In this document: positions 1-7,792 of the stretch, piece after piece
How positions within the stretch are numbered: position 1 is the stretch's first letter
How the letters are laid out: every line of letters begins with the position of its first letter
DNA from: Paenibacillus sp. BIHB 4019
GTDB lineage: Bacteria > Bacillota > Bacilli > Paenibacillales > Paenibacillaceae
Direction of reading: 5' to 3'
DNA length: 64,000 bases
Assembly: GCF_002741035.1 (NCBI RefSeq)
Contig: NZ_CP016808.1
Location: 4,760,501-4,824,500 of the forward strand
The notes under the pieces: generated by a model
What the model was told of the DNA's origin: nothing
The model's input: only the letters and a program-made list of their open reading frames with translations
The model's database searches: none
Position numbers and translations under genes: made by a program

Positions 1-227
1 TGATGGTCGGGCTGCGTCTGTTGGATGGCATTCGTACTGCTGATTTTACCCGCCAATTTGATGGCAAGATGCTCGAAAGCTATTTTGGCCCGATTATTGA
101 AAAGCATTTGAATGACGGCTTGATGGAGCGTCTGGAGGATGAGCGCGGCGGAGGCTATCGGCTGACCGATAAAGGCGTTTTGCTTGGCAACGAAGTGTTT
201 GGTTCGTTTATTGGTTTGGAAGTTTAG
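1..227 (+). CDS. hemW: HemW-like radical SAM heme chaperone, C-terminal end (5' truncated by window)
   Basis: Only the last 74 or so codons are inside the window; the frame is open to base 3 and the ATG there is probably an internal Met. The visible part carries the typical HemW/HemN-like C-terminal winged-helix: a GLRLLDGI segment, a KHLNDGL helix, and the ending LTDKGVLLGNEVF. In Bacillales hemW lies directly upstream of hrcA, which matches here apart from one inserted gene. HemW proteins were long annotated as oxygen-independent coproporphyrinogen oxidases but are thought to act in heme delivery. The catalytic CxxxCxxC region is outside the window, so the assignment rests on the tail and on synteny. 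Confidence 0.85.
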   Translation, partial: MVGLRLLDGIRTADFTRQFDGKMLESYFGPIIEKHLNDGLMERLEDERGGGYRLTDKGVLLGNEVFGSFIGLEV

Positions 228-361
228 CTAGAGCTGGGCAGGTATGAAAATTTATATTAAGAGTTTTTGAAATTGCCTATTGAGAAAACATGCGTGATGT
301 TGTATATTTATTCAATGATATGAATATGGTGATGAAACAAGCACCGGATGGGGGGAGCAGC

Positions 362-841
362 ATGAAACTAATGGACAGCTTGCAGGCAGTGTGCAGAAAA
401 GCAACCAAAGATGATGTTGACGTATTGTTTGATTTAATTCAAGGCTATGCAGAGAAAGGGATCATGCTGCCCCGTACCCGGTATATGCTTGAGTATTCGA
501 TAAATTCTTTTATAGTAGCGGAAGTAGGCGACCAGGTTGTCGGCTGCGGCTCTCTGACGAAGCTGGGCGATAATTTGATAGAGATCCGGTCACTTGGCAT
601 GTCGGATGGCTACAAGGGCCTGGGCATAGGCAGCAAGCTCGTTGATGGCTTGCTTGCTGCGGCGAGGGAACAGGGCATTACTAAGGTCATGGCGCTGACG
701 TATGAGGTTGCTTTTTTTCTGCGGAATGGGTTTACGGTCGTGGATAAAGAAATTTTTCCGGAAAAGGTATGGACCGACTGCGTCAACTGTCCGAAGCAGA
801 ATGCTTGCGATGAAATCGCCGTGCTGAAAGTGCTGGAGTAG
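362..841 (+). CDS. GNAT N-acetyltransferase, short ArgA-like type
   Basis: A GNAT acetyltransferase of 159 residues that would move an acetyl group from acetyl-CoA to an amine. The acetyl-CoA loop is seen as GYKGLGIGSKL in the middle of the protein. The C-terminal piece KVWTDCVNCPKQNACDE, with three cysteines, is typical of short amino-acid N-acetyltransferases resembling the ArgA catalytic domain, so N-acetylglutamate formation is possible but inferred. The ATG at 362 is preferred because GGGGGAG (351-357) precedes it; an in-frame ATG at 290 has no ribosome binding site and would add 24 unlikely residues. It lies alone between hemW and the heat-shock genes and is followed by a gene-free repeat region. 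Confidence 0.75.
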   Translation: MKLMDSLQAVCRKATKDDVDVLFDLIQGYAEKGIMLPRTRYMLEYSINSFIVAEVGDQVVGCGSLTKLGDNLIEIRSLGMSDGYKGLGIGSKLVDGLLAAAREQGITKVMALTYEVAFFLRNGFTVVDKEIFPEKVWTDCVNCPKQNACDEIAVLKVLE

Positions 842-884
842 AGGTTTTTCCGAGCCTCCGCAGGCCATTATAGTGAATCTTCTC

Positions 885-1086
885 AAGGTGAAACGGCTGT
901 CGCCGTCCTTTGGCGGCGCGGCGCGTTTCAGTCCGAAAAATATAAGCCCATTTATAAGTGCAAAACTTATAAATGCTTATATTTCAAGCAAAAACGACTT
1001 CGTCGTCCTTCTGGGACGTGCGAAGAGCTTTGCCCTAGAAATATAAGCCGGAGTATAAGGGTGAAACTTATAAATGCTTATATTTT
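885..1086. repeat. Modular palindromic repeat, locus 1 (head A + tail, head B + tail)
   Basis: Most of the gene-free stretch 842-1216 is two consecutive units of about 100 bp. Unit A (885-985) starts with a GC-rich hairpin head bounded by TGAAACG and CGTTTCA. Unit B (985-1086) starts with a different head bounded by GCAAA and TTTGC. Both heads are followed by the same AT-rich tail, whose outer arms AAATATAAGC and GCTTATATTT and inner arms (in unit A, TTTATAAGT and ACTTATAAA) are perfect inverted repeats. The same two units occur in reverse order at 58371-58572. No ORF with a ribosome binding site is present. This may be a MITE-like or REP-like dispersed element or a structured RNA; the function is unknown. 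Confidence 0.85.
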
Positions 1087-1107
1087 AAAATAGGCTAACT
1101 AAAAATG

Positions 1108-1147
1108 CCAAACTCACTTGACAATGCTCAAGCGGGTTTGGTATTTT
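1108..1147 (+). terminator. Hairpin with T-rich tail upstream of hrcA
   Basis: The arms CCAAACTCACTTGA and TCAAGCGGGTTTGG pair over 14 positions with two G-U type pairs, around a CAATGC-like loop, and are followed by a T-rich run. It would end transcription from upstream. It overlaps the candidate hrcA -35 box. Confidence 0.5.
1118..1147 (+). promoter_or_regulatory. Candidate sigma-A promoter of the hrcA operon
   Basis: A consensus TTGACA (1118-1123) is followed after 18 bases by TATTTT (1142-1147). Its place directly upstream of the CIRCE operator fits a heat-shock promoter. The -10 box is weak and the same bases form a terminator-like hairpin, so one of the two readings may be wrong. Confidence 0.45.
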
Positions 1148-1158
1148 TGTATTAACGA

Positions 1159-1185
1159 TTAGCACTCAATCAAGACGAGTGCTAA
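1159..1185 (+). promoter_or_regulatory. CIRCE operator (HrcA binding site)
   Basis: TTAGCACTC-N9-GAGTGCTAA, a perfect 9-9-9 inverted repeat matching the CIRCE consensus, lies 31 bases upstream of the hrcA start. HrcA binds CIRCE and represses at normal temperature, so hrcA-grpE-dnaK is predicted to be autoregulated. No CIRCE copy is seen in front of dnaJ. Confidence 0.97.
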
Positions 1186-1216
1186 TGACAGAGCCGATGA
1201 CTTGGAGGGAATGCGC

Positions 1217-2242
1217 ATGTTGACGGATAGGCAGCGAATGATTTTAACAGCTATCGTAGATGATTATATCCGCTCGGCTGAGCCGGTCGGTTCACGCAGT
1301 ATTTCTAAGCGCGGCGATGTTGGCTTCAGCCCAGCTACCATTCGTAATGAAATGGCGGATTTGGAGGAGCTTGGATTTCTGGAGCAGCCGCATACGTCGG
1401 CAGGCCGGATTCCTTCTACTAAAGGCTATCGCTATTACGTCGATCATCTGATGAGGATGGAAGAGTTGAACGATGCGGATATGACGAAGGTTCGTTCTTT
1501 TTTCACCGAGCAGATGAGCCAGATGGAGCAGGTTATTCAGCATGCAGCATCGATATTGTCCAGCCTGACGAACTACACGTCGATTTTGCTGGGCCCGGAG
1601 CTGTTTAATACATCGCTGAAGCATTTCAGCCTTGTGCCGCTGGATGAACGTTCTGCGGTTGCCATCATTGTTACCAATACGGGGCGCGTCGAGAATCGCA
1701 CCATTACGCTGCCGTCTGAGGTGAAGATGGAGGAGCTGGAGAAGGTCGTCCATATTTTGAATACGAAGCTTGTCGGCATTCCGTTAGTCCGCTTGAAATC
1801 AAAGCTTTATCTGGAGGTTGGTCAGGAGCTTGAGCGTTACGTCGATCATTGCGAGGAAGTGCTGAGCGTACTGGATCAGGCGCTGCAGCCTGATAATGAT
1901 CATCGCCTGTTTCTGAGTGGAACGACGAACATGCTGACGCAGCCGGAATTCAAAGATGTTGACAAGGTAAAAACGATTTTGGATTTGCTGGAAGAGACGC
2001 CAGCCGTGATGAAAATGTTTTCCTCCTTGCCTTCAGGCATACAAGTGCGCATTGGGACGGAAAATGATAATCTGGCGATTGCCAGCTGCAGCTTGATTAC
2101 CGCTTCTTATTCGGTTGACGGGCAGCCGCTCGGCACGATCGGAATTCTCGGTCCCACGCGGATGGAATATGGCAAAGTAATGAGTTTGGTTGATTTGATT
2201 TCCAAAGATATGGCTGCTTTTTTGGCCCGCTGGTATAAATGA
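1217..2242 (+). CDS. hrcA: Heat-inducible transcription repressor HrcA
   Basis: HrcA, 341 residues, is the repressor of class I heat-shock genes and acts as a dimer on CIRCE. The N-terminal winged helix-turn-helix is seen in LTDRQRMILTAIVDDYI and in the recognition region SPATIRNEMADLEELGFL; the C-terminal part is the GAF-like regulatory region. The ATG at 1217 is chosen because GGAGGG (1204-1209) sits 7 bases upstream and HrcA proteins normally begin M-L-T; the TTG at 1202 lies before the ribosome binding site and the ATG at 1211 abuts it. It is the first gene of hrcA-grpE-dnaK, with CIRCE upstream. GroEL usually keeps HrcA active; groE is not in this window. Confidence 0.97.
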   Translation: MLTDRQRMILTAIVDDYIRSAEPVGSRSISKRGDVGFSPATIRNEMADLEELGFLEQPHTSAGRIPSTKGYRYYVDHLMRMEELNDADMTKVRSFFTEQMSQMEQVIQHAASILSSLTNYTSILLGPELFNTSLKHFSLVPLDERSAVAIIVTNTGRVENRTITLPSEVKMEELEKVVHILNTKLVGIPLVRLKSKLYLEVGQELERYVDHCEEVLSVLDQALQPDNDHRLFLSGTTNMLTQPEFKDVDKVKTILDLLEETPAVMKMFSSLPSGIQVRIGTENDNLAIASCSLITASYSVDGQPLGTIGILGPTRMEYGKVMSLVDLISKDMAAFLARWYK

Positions 2243-2281
2243 TGAAGCCATGCCAAGCGGCATTTGAAGGAGGTGAATAGG

Positions 2282-2836
2282 GTGAGTAAAGAGCAACAAA
2301 ATGATGTGGTTGAGGAGCTAGTGGCAGACGAGACTGTCGAATCGCAAGAAACGGCTGAAGCTGGGCAAAATGAAGCTGAAGTGGTTGATGCGCGTTATGC
2401 AGAGCTTGAGAAGCAGCTCGAAGAGAGCCAGCAGCGCTATCTTCGCACACAAGCGGACTTTGACAATTTCCGTCGTCGTTCCACTAAGGAAAGAGAAGAG
2501 CTGGCGCGTTATGCGTCGATGAAGCTCGTTACTGAGCTGCTGCCGGTTGTCGACAACTTCGATCGGGCTACAGCTGCTGCTTCCGTTAATGGTGACGTAG
2601 AGGCGCTTGCGAAAGGCGTGGACATGATTTTCCGCCAATTGACGCAAACGCTGGAACAGGAAGGTCTCACGGCGATGAATGTCGTTGGAGAAGCTTTTAA
2701 CCCTGACTTCCATCAGGCGATTATGACGGTGGAATCTGATGAATATGAAGAAGGAATTATTGTGGAGGAAGTTCAAAAAGGCTACATGCTGAAGGAGAAG
2801 GTTCTCCGTCCGGCAATGGTTAAAGTGAGCGGCTAA
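2282..2836 (+). CDS. grpE: Nucleotide exchange factor GrpE
   Basis: GrpE, 184 residues, releases ADP from DnaK in the cytoplasmic Hsp70 cycle. The sequence shows an acidic, glutamine-rich disordered N-terminus, a long coiled coil around residues 40-75, the family hallmark YLRTQADFDNFRRR, and a C-terminal beta domain ending near PAMVKVSG. The start is the GTG at 2282, which follows the near-perfect ribosome binding site AAGGAGGTGA (2267-2276); upstream in-frame codons precede that site and are not used. It follows hrcA by 39 bases and precedes dnaK by 63, so it is co-transcribed under CIRCE control. Confidence 0.97.
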   Translation: MSKEQQNDVVEELVADETVESQETAEAGQNEAEVVDARYAELEKQLEESQQRYLRTQADFDNFRRRSTKEREELARYASMKLVTELLPVVDNFDRATAAASVNGDVEALAKGVDMIFRQLTQTLEQEGLTAMNVVGEAFNPDFHQAIMTVESDEYEEGIIVEEVQKGYMLKEKVLRPAMVKVSG

Positions 2837-2899
2837 CCGATATTTCTTTTGAAAATAGAATGTATAGAATAAAGAACCATTATAAGGAGGAAATTCACG

Positions 2900-4726
2900 A
2901 TGAGTAAAGTAATCGGTATCGACCTTGGTACAACAAACTCTTGCGTTGCAGTAATGGAGGGCGGCGAAGCTGTCGTTATTCCTAACCCTGAAGGCAGCCG
3001 TACAACCCCTTCGGTCGTTGGTTTCAAAAAAGACGGCGAGCGTATCGTCGGCGAAAGCGCGAAGCGCCAAGCCATCACTAATCCAGACCGCACCATTATT
3101 TCGATCAAGCGCCATATTGGTACAAACCATAAGGAAAGCATTGATGGCAAAGATTATTCGCCACAAGAAATTTCCGCAATCATTTTGCAAAAGCTGAAGT
3201 CTGATGCAGAAGCTTACTTAGGTCAAACTGTAACGCAAGCCGTTATTACGGTTCCTGCTTACTTCAACGACAGCCAGCGTCAAGCAACGAAAGATGCCGG
3301 CAAAATCGCAGGCTTGGAAGTTCTTCGTATCGTCAACGAGCCGACAGCAGCAGCTCTTGCTTACGGCCTTGAGAAAACAGAAGATCAAACGATCCTCGTT
3401 TATGACCTTGGCGGCGGTACATTTGACGTATCGATCCTTGAGCTTGGCGATGGCTTCTTCGAAGTTAAAGCAACAAGCGGCGACAACAAGCTGGGCGGCG
3501 ACGATTTTGACCAAGTCATTATCGATCACCTCGTAGCTGAATTCAAAAAAGAGCAAGGCGCAGACCTTTCCAAAGATAAAGCGGCAGTACAACGTCTGAA
3601 AGATGCTGCTGAAAAAGCGAAAAAAGAACTTTCCGGCGTTATGTCGACAACGATTTCGCTGCCGTTTATTACAATGGTAGATGGCGTTCCTCAGCATATG
3701 GAAACGAACCTGACTCGTGCAAAATTTGAAGAGCTGGCAGCTGACCTCGTAGAGCGCACGCTGAAACCAACTCGTCAAGCGCTGAGCGATTCCGGCCTGT
3801 CCGCAAACCAAATCGACAAAGTCGTTCTTGTAGGCGGTTCGACACGTATCCCTGCCGTTCAAGAAGCGGTTAAAAAACTGATCGGCAAAGATCCGCACAA
3901 AGGCGTTAACCCGGATGAGGTTGTTGCATTGGGCGCGGCTGTTCAAGCAGGCGTACTGACTGGCGACGTTAAAGACGTTGTATTGCTTGACGTTACTCCG
4001 CTTTCCCTTGGTATCGAAACAGCAGGCGGCGTCTTCACGAAGATGATCGACCGCAACACAACGATTCCAACAAGCAAATCGCAAGTGTATTCGACGTATG
4101 CTGACAATCAGCCTGGCGTTGAAATTCACGTTCTGCAAGGCGAGCGCGAAATGGCAGCGGGCAACAAAACGCTGGGCCGCTTCACCCTCAGCGATATTCC
4201 TCTTGCACCGCGCGGCGTACCGCAAATCGAAGTTACTTTTGACATCGATGCGAACGGTATCGTTAACGTATCAGCACTGGATAAAGGCACAGGCAAAAGC
4301 CAAAAAATCACAATCACTTCTTCCAGCGGCCTAAGCGATGCGGAAATTGAACAAATGATGAAGGATGCCGAGCTGAATGCGGAAGAAGACCGCAAACGCC
4401 GTGAACTGGTAGAAGCGAAAAACAACGCTGACCAACTCGTATACTCGGTAGACAAAACGATTAAAGATCTTGGCGACAAAGTAGCTCCAGAAGAAATCGA
4501 AAAAGCAAACGTAGCGAAAGAAAAAGTAACTGCTTCGCTTGCAACCGACAACCTGGAGGAAATTAAAGCAGCTTCTGATGAGCTGACTGAAATTGTACAG
4601 CAGCTATCCGTGAAGCTGTATGAGCAAGCGGCTGGGCAGCCAGGCGCAGAAGGCGAACAGCCGGAAGCAAAAGGCAAAGACAATGTGGTTGACGCTGACT
4701 ACGAAGTAGTTGACGACAAAAACTAA
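2900..4726 (+). CDS. dnaK: Molecular chaperone DnaK (Hsp70)
   Basis: DnaK, 608 residues, is the ATP-dependent cytosolic chaperone that works with DnaJ and GrpE. The ATPase domain begins with [14 protein letters not shown] and contains [10 protein letters not shown] and the [11 protein letters not shown] loop. The substrate-binding domain follows after the [14 protein letters not shown] linker, and a helical lid and an acidic tail ([11 protein letters not shown]) close the protein. Length and gap pattern are those of Gram-positive DnaK. AAGGAGGAAA lies just before the ATG. Codon use is strongly biased, as expected for an abundant protein. A strong stem-loop follows, so dnaJ may be transcribed less or separately. 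Confidence 0.99.
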   Translation: MSKVIGIDLGTTNSCVAVMEGGEAVVIPNPEGSRTTPSVVGFKKDGERIVGESAKRQAITNPDRTIISIKRHIGTNHKESIDGKDYSPQEISAIILQKLKSDAEAYLGQTVTQAVITVPAYFNDSQRQATKDAGKIAGLEVLRIVNEPTAAALAYGLEKTEDQTILVYDLGGGTFDVSILELGDGFFEVKATSGDNKLGGDDFDQVIIDHLVAEFKKEQGADLSKDKAAVQRLKDAAEKAKKELSGVMSTTISLPFITMVDGVPQHMETNLTRAKFEELAADLVERTLKPTRQALSDSGLSANQIDKVVLVGGSTRIPAVQEAVKKLIGKDPHKGVNPDEVVALGAAVQAGVLTGDVKDVVLLDVTPLSLGIETAGGVFTKMIDRNTTIPTSKSQVYSTYADNQPGVEIHVLQGEREMAAGNKTLGRFTLSDIPLAPRGVPQIEVTFDIDANGIVNVSALDKGTGKSQKITITSSSGLSDAEIEQMMKDAELNAEEDRKRRELVEAKNNADQLVYSVDKTIKDLGDKVAPEEIEKANVAKEKVTASLATDNLEEIKAASDELTEIVQQLSVKLYEQAAGQPGAEGEQPEAKGKDNVVDADYEVVDDKN

Positions 4727-4742
4727 GCTTGTATCGCGGAAG

Positions 4743-4780
4743 AGGTCAAAGACAGGGCTTCCCCTGTCTTTGACCTTGTT
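4743..4780 (+). terminator. Strong stem-loop downstream of dnaK
   Basis: A perfect 15-bp stem (4743-4757 with 4762-4776, CTTC tetraloop) lies 16 bases after the dnaK stop. The following TGTT is a poor T-tract, so it may act as an mRNA-protecting or attenuating hairpin rather than a full terminator. Confidence 0.65.
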
Positions 4781-4802
4781 CCATGATTGAAGTATATAAA
4801 AA

Positions 4803-4841
4803 AGCTTCGACGAGAAGTTGTTACGAAGCTATACTTTTTTT
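4803..4841 (+). terminator. Second stem-loop with T-run downstream of dnaK
   Basis: AGCTTCG (4803-4809) pairs with CGAAGCT (4824-4830), with further AGTATA/TATACT pairing outside, and is followed by seven T. It is a good intrinsic terminator directly before the palindromic element. Confidence 0.6.
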
Positions 4842-4845
4842 AAAA

Positions 4846-5095
4846 GGATAAGTTGAACGAAGGAAATATATGAAGCATGGGAGTAACGGAGAGAAAGATT
4901 GGCAACGGAGGAGTTGCAGCTTTTCGTAGAAAAGCTGCTTCGTAAGCATAAGCTTAACGTCCGCCTTTGTTTTCTTATTTCATCCTCAACGAGGAAAAGA
5001 ATTAAGAAATAAGAAAGCAACAGCGGCCGGAAGTCCAGTCTTTCTCGCAGTGGCGACCACGGCGCACATACCACTTTCTTTCGTCCAGCTTATCC
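4846..5095. repeat. 250-bp imperfect palindrome between dnaK and dnaJ
   Basis: The ends GGATAAGTTGAACGAAGGAAA-like (4846 onward) and its reverse complement (ending 5095) match over about 21 bases with a few substitutions. Similarity continues inward in the same order on both arms (for example GAGAAAGA.TGG on each). Inside are a perfect 10-bp hairpin (4916-4938) and a perfect TTCTTATTTC/GAAATAAGAA pair (4972-4981 and 5006-5015). The element fills the dnaK-dnaJ gap and holds no supported gene. It resembles a non-autonomous inverted-repeat element or a dispersed hairpin repeat; I cannot tell copy number from one window. Confidence 0.75.
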
Positions 5096-5124
5096 GACAC
5101 ATTTATGGGCGGAGGTGATACCGT

Positions 5125-6252
5125 TTGTCAAAAAGAGATTATTATGAAATTCTGGGTGTAGGCAAGGACGCTTCAGCGGATGACATTAAGAAATCGTACC
5201 GTCAGCTCGCGCGAAAGTATCATCCGGACGTCAACAAGGCAGCTGATGCCGAGACGCAGTTTAAGGAAGTCAAGGAAGCTTACGACGTACTGAGTGACGA
5301 TGGCAAACGCTCTACCTATGACCGATATGGTCATGTTGACCCGAATCAAGGCATGGGCGGTGGAGCAGGCGGTTTCGACGGCGGCGGCTTCGGCGATATT
5401 TTCGATATGTTCTTCGGTGGCGGCGGCGGCCGGCGTGATCCGAATGCGCCACAGCGTGGCAGCGATTTGCAATATACAATGACGATTGATTTCAAGGAAG
5501 CGGTATTCGGCAAGGAAACGGAGATTACGATTCCTCGTACGGAAAACTGTGATACTTGCAGCGGTTCTGGTGCTAAGCCGGGAACGAAGCCAGACACTTG
5601 CTCCGTATGTAGCGGTACTGGGCAGCAGGAGGTTGTGCAAAATACGCCATTCGGCCGTATGGTCAACCGCCGTGCATGCTCCAACTGTAGCGGAACGGGC
5701 CGCGTAATCAAAGAAAAATGCGGAACTTGCCATGGCGCAGGCAAAGTGAAAAAACAGCGTAAAATTACAGTGAAAATCCCGGCTGGCGTTGATGAAGGCG
5801 CGCAAATCCGTTTGTCTGGCGAAGGTGAAGCTGGCCAACGCGGCGGTCCTGCGGGCGATTTGTACATCGTTATTCGCGTAAGAGCGCATGAGTTTTTTGA
5901 GCGTGAAAACGACGATATTTATTGCGAGGTTCCTCTGTCCTTCGTACAGGCGGCACTCGGTGATGAAATCGAAATCCCGACGCTGACGGAGAAAATCAAG
6001 CTGAAAATTCCAGCCGGCACTCAGACGGGCACATACTTCCGCCTGAAAGGCAAAGGTGTTCCTAAGCTGCGCGGATATGGGCAGGGCGACCAGCATGTTA
6101 AAGTGACAGTCATTACCCCACAGAAGCTGACGGATGAACAGAAAGAGCTGCTTCGCCAGTTTGGCGGCGTTTCAGGCTCCGTTCCGACAGAAACAGCAGA
6201 AAATCACGAATCGATTTTTGAACGGATGAAAAAGGCGTTCCGCGGCGAATAA
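5125..6252 (+). CDS. dnaJ: Molecular chaperone DnaJ (Hsp40)
   Basis: DnaJ, 375 residues, delivers substrates to DnaK and stimulates its ATPase. The J domain (residues 1-70) has the HPD tripeptide in YHPDVNK, followed by a Gly/Phe-rich linker (about 75-112). Four CxxCxGxG zinc repeats follow ([32 protein letters not shown]), then the C-terminal substrate-binding region. The start is a TTG at 5125 placed 6 bases after GGAGGTGAT (5111-5119), giving the standard (M)SKRDYYE. It is separated from dnaK by almost 400 bases with two stem-loops and a palindrome, so co-transcription with dnaK is uncertain, and no separate CIRCE is visible. Confidence 0.98.
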   Translation: MSKRDYYEILGVGKDASADDIKKSYRQLARKYHPDVNKAADAETQFKEVKEAYDVLSDDGKRSTYDRYGHVDPNQGMGGGAGGFDGGGFGDIFDMFFGGGGGRRDPNAPQRGSDLQYTMTIDFKEAVFGKETEITIPRTENCDTCSGSGAKPGTKPDTCSVCSGTGQQEVVQNTPFGRMVNRRACSNCSGTGRVIKEKCGTCHGAGKVKKQRKITVKIPAGVDEGAQIRLSGEGEAGQRGGPAGDLYIVIRVRAHEFFERENDDIYCEVPLSFVQAALGDEIEIPTLTEKIKLKIPAGTQTGTYFRLKGKGVPKLRGYGQGDQHVKVTVITPQKLTDEQKELLRQFGGVSGSVPTETAENHESIFERMKKAFRGE

Positions 6253-6385
6253 GCGCGGATCGTCTTTTTTTCTGAAAGCATGCGAAAAAACGAATAATAA
6301 TGGCGCCGGCTTTCCATTCTATCGAAGTAGGAAGCGGGGCGGTTGAATACCACCCAACTATACGAAGAAGGAGGCTGGGCCCATT

Positions 6386-6580
6386 ATGGCTGATCAACAC
6401 ATACGCGCTGTATTTGAACATTCTGAGGCGGCACAGGGAGCGCTGCGCAAGCTGCAGGCGCTTCGGGTTGATGGACAAGCAGACAGTACGGCACTTACCG
6501 CGACGCTTGAAGAGCATGTCAAAGACAGGGCACTGCGTCTGATTGAGGATGCGGGCGGAAGTATGGAGCAATTGATGTAA
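6386..6580 (+). CDS. Small conserved-looking hypothetical protein
   Basis: A 64-residue protein with strong ribosome binding site AAGGAGG (6368-6374) and an ATG at 6386. It is mostly helical and charged (MADQHIRAVFEHSEAAQG at the start) with no cysteine, signal or membrane segment. The opening faintly resembles the N-terminus of YflT-type stress proteins, but this is only an impression. It sits between dnaJ and prmA, which are adjacent in Bacillus, and is followed by its own terminator at 6618-6653. Function unknown. Confidence 0.6.
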   Translation: MADQHIRAVFEHSEAAQGALRKLQALRVDGQADSTALTATLEEHVKDRALRLIEDAGGSMEQLM

Positions 6581-6617
6581 CCGGGCAAAGTTGAGCCGGT
6601 GCTGGCGTTCGCAAGCG

Positions 6618-6653
6618 GAGAGGGCAGGAGCAAGGGGCCTGCCTTCTCTTTTT
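6618..6653 (+). terminator. Intrinsic terminator
   Basis: GAGAGGGCAGG (6618-6628) pairs with CCTGCCTTCTC (one G-U pair) and is followed by TTTTT. It closes the dnaJ/small-ORF unit. Confidence 0.8.
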
Positions 6654-6728
6654 GCTATGCGCAAAAGATGATTTAACGGCTGGAAAGGCTGTAAAATAGC
6701 AGGATTATCACATTTTCAAATACATATT

Positions 6729-6757
6729 TTGTGCATCAATGCGGATTGGTGTACAAT
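6729..6757 (+). promoter_or_regulatory. Candidate sigma-A promoter of prmA
   Basis: TTGTGC (6729-6734), 17-base spacer, TACAAT (6752-6757), 36 bases before the prmA start and after the preceding terminator. Confidence 0.55.
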
Positions 6758-6793
6758 AGATGTTAGTTTTTCACACTGGAGGCGTAGAAGCAA

Positions 6794-7792
6794 ATGAAAT
6801 GGCATGAACTTACAATCTCGACGACAGAGCAAGCGATTGAGATGATTTCTAACTTTTTGCATGAACGGGATGCGGACGGGGTTTCCATTGAAGAATCCGG
6901 CACGCTGAACAAACAACGGGACACGTCCCTCGGCCAGTGGTATGAAACGCCGCTGAATGATATTCCGGAAGGACAAGCCGTTATAAAGGGGTATTTTTCG
7001 GAAGGAACAGATATCGCCGCTTTGAAAGCAGAGCTGGTAGCACCGATTGAACAGCTGCGCGAATTTGGCATTGATCCAGGCGATTATGAAATTACTTCGC
7101 AAATGGTAGACGAAGAGGATTGGGCGACGGCATGGAAGCAATATTTCAAGCCGCTTAAAGTATCGGATACACTCACGATCAAACCGACGTGGGAAGAATA
7201 CGAAGCTGCGCCGAATGAGAAAATTATTGAGCTTGACCCGGGCATGGCTTTTGGGACAGGCACACATCCGACAACTTCCCTCTGCCTGCAGACGCTGGAA
7301 TCCGTCATTAAAGGCGGCGAGGAAATCATCGACGTTGGTACAGGCTCGGGCATTTTGGCGATTGGAGCTTGCAGGCTGGGCGCAAGCCGTGTGCTTGCTC
7401 TTGATCTCGATCCAATTGCTGTAACGAGCGCGACGGAAAATGTGCGCCTGAATGGGCTGGAGCAGCAAGTCGAAGTTAAGCTCAGCGATCTGCTTGGCGT
7501 ATTAGGAGGCAAAGGGGCACGCGGATCTGTCGGCTCTAATGAATCCACGACGGTATCGGTGCCAGTCGATCTGGTCGTTGCGAATATTTTAGCAGAAATT
7601 ATTTTGCTGTTTATTGATGAGGTGTATCAAGCCTTGAAGCCGGGCGGGCTGTATATTTCCTCCGGTATTTATAAAAACAAGGAAGAGCTTGTGGAGCAGG
7701 GGCTAGTGAAAGCGGGCTTTATCGTGGAAGAAACACGCCGCAATGAAGACTGGGTTGTATTCGTAGCACGCAAGCCGCAGGTAGCACAATGA
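6794..7792 (+). CDS. prmA: Ribosomal protein L11 methyltransferase PrmA
   Basis: PrmA, 332 residues, methylates ribosomal protein L11 with S-adenosylmethionine. The N-terminal L11-recognition domain (about 1-110) is followed by the catalytic domain with LDPGMAFGTGTHPTT (148-161), SAM motif I DVGTGSGILAIGA (180-192) and the PrmA motif VVANILAEII (261-270). A loop of about 15 residues rich in Gly and Ser (238-255) makes it slightly longer than the Bacillus protein. GGAGG precedes the ATG by about 11 bases. It overlaps the next gene by the ATGA tetranucleotide. Confidence 0.97.
   Translation: MKWHELTISTTEQAIEMISNFLHERDADGVSIEESGTLNKQRDTSLGQWYETPLNDIPEGQAVIKGYFSEGTDIAALKAELVAPIEQLREFGIDPGDYEITSQMVDEEDWATAWKQYFKPLKVSDTLTIKPTWEEYEAAPNEKIIELDPGMAFGTGTHPTTSLCLQTLESVIKGGEEIIDVGTGSGILAIGACRLGASRVLALDLDPIAVTSATENVRLNGLEQQVEVKLSDLLGVLGGKGARGSVGSNESTTVSVPVDLVVANILAEIILLFIDEVYQALKPGGLYISSGIYKNKEELVEQGLVKAGFIVEETRRNEDWVVFVARKPQVAQ

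Noticed and set aside
885..1086. CRISPR-like array
   Set aside because: There are only two units with different heads, no regular repeat-spacer pattern, and no cas genes anywhere in the window.
2318..3190. Long minus-strand ORF opposite grpE-dnaK
   Set aside because: It is the shadow of strongly codon-biased chaperone genes and has no ribosome binding site or recognisable domain. The same applies to 3218-4225 and 5173-6096.
4829..5074. An 81-codon minus-strand ORF in the dnaK-dnaJ gap
   Set aside because: It lies inside the palindromic element, has no ribosome binding site and reads as a by-product of the repeat.
6241..6275. Terminator directly after dnaJ (CCGCG/CGCGG near T-run)
   Set aside because: The stem is short and separated from the T-run by six bases; too weak to list.
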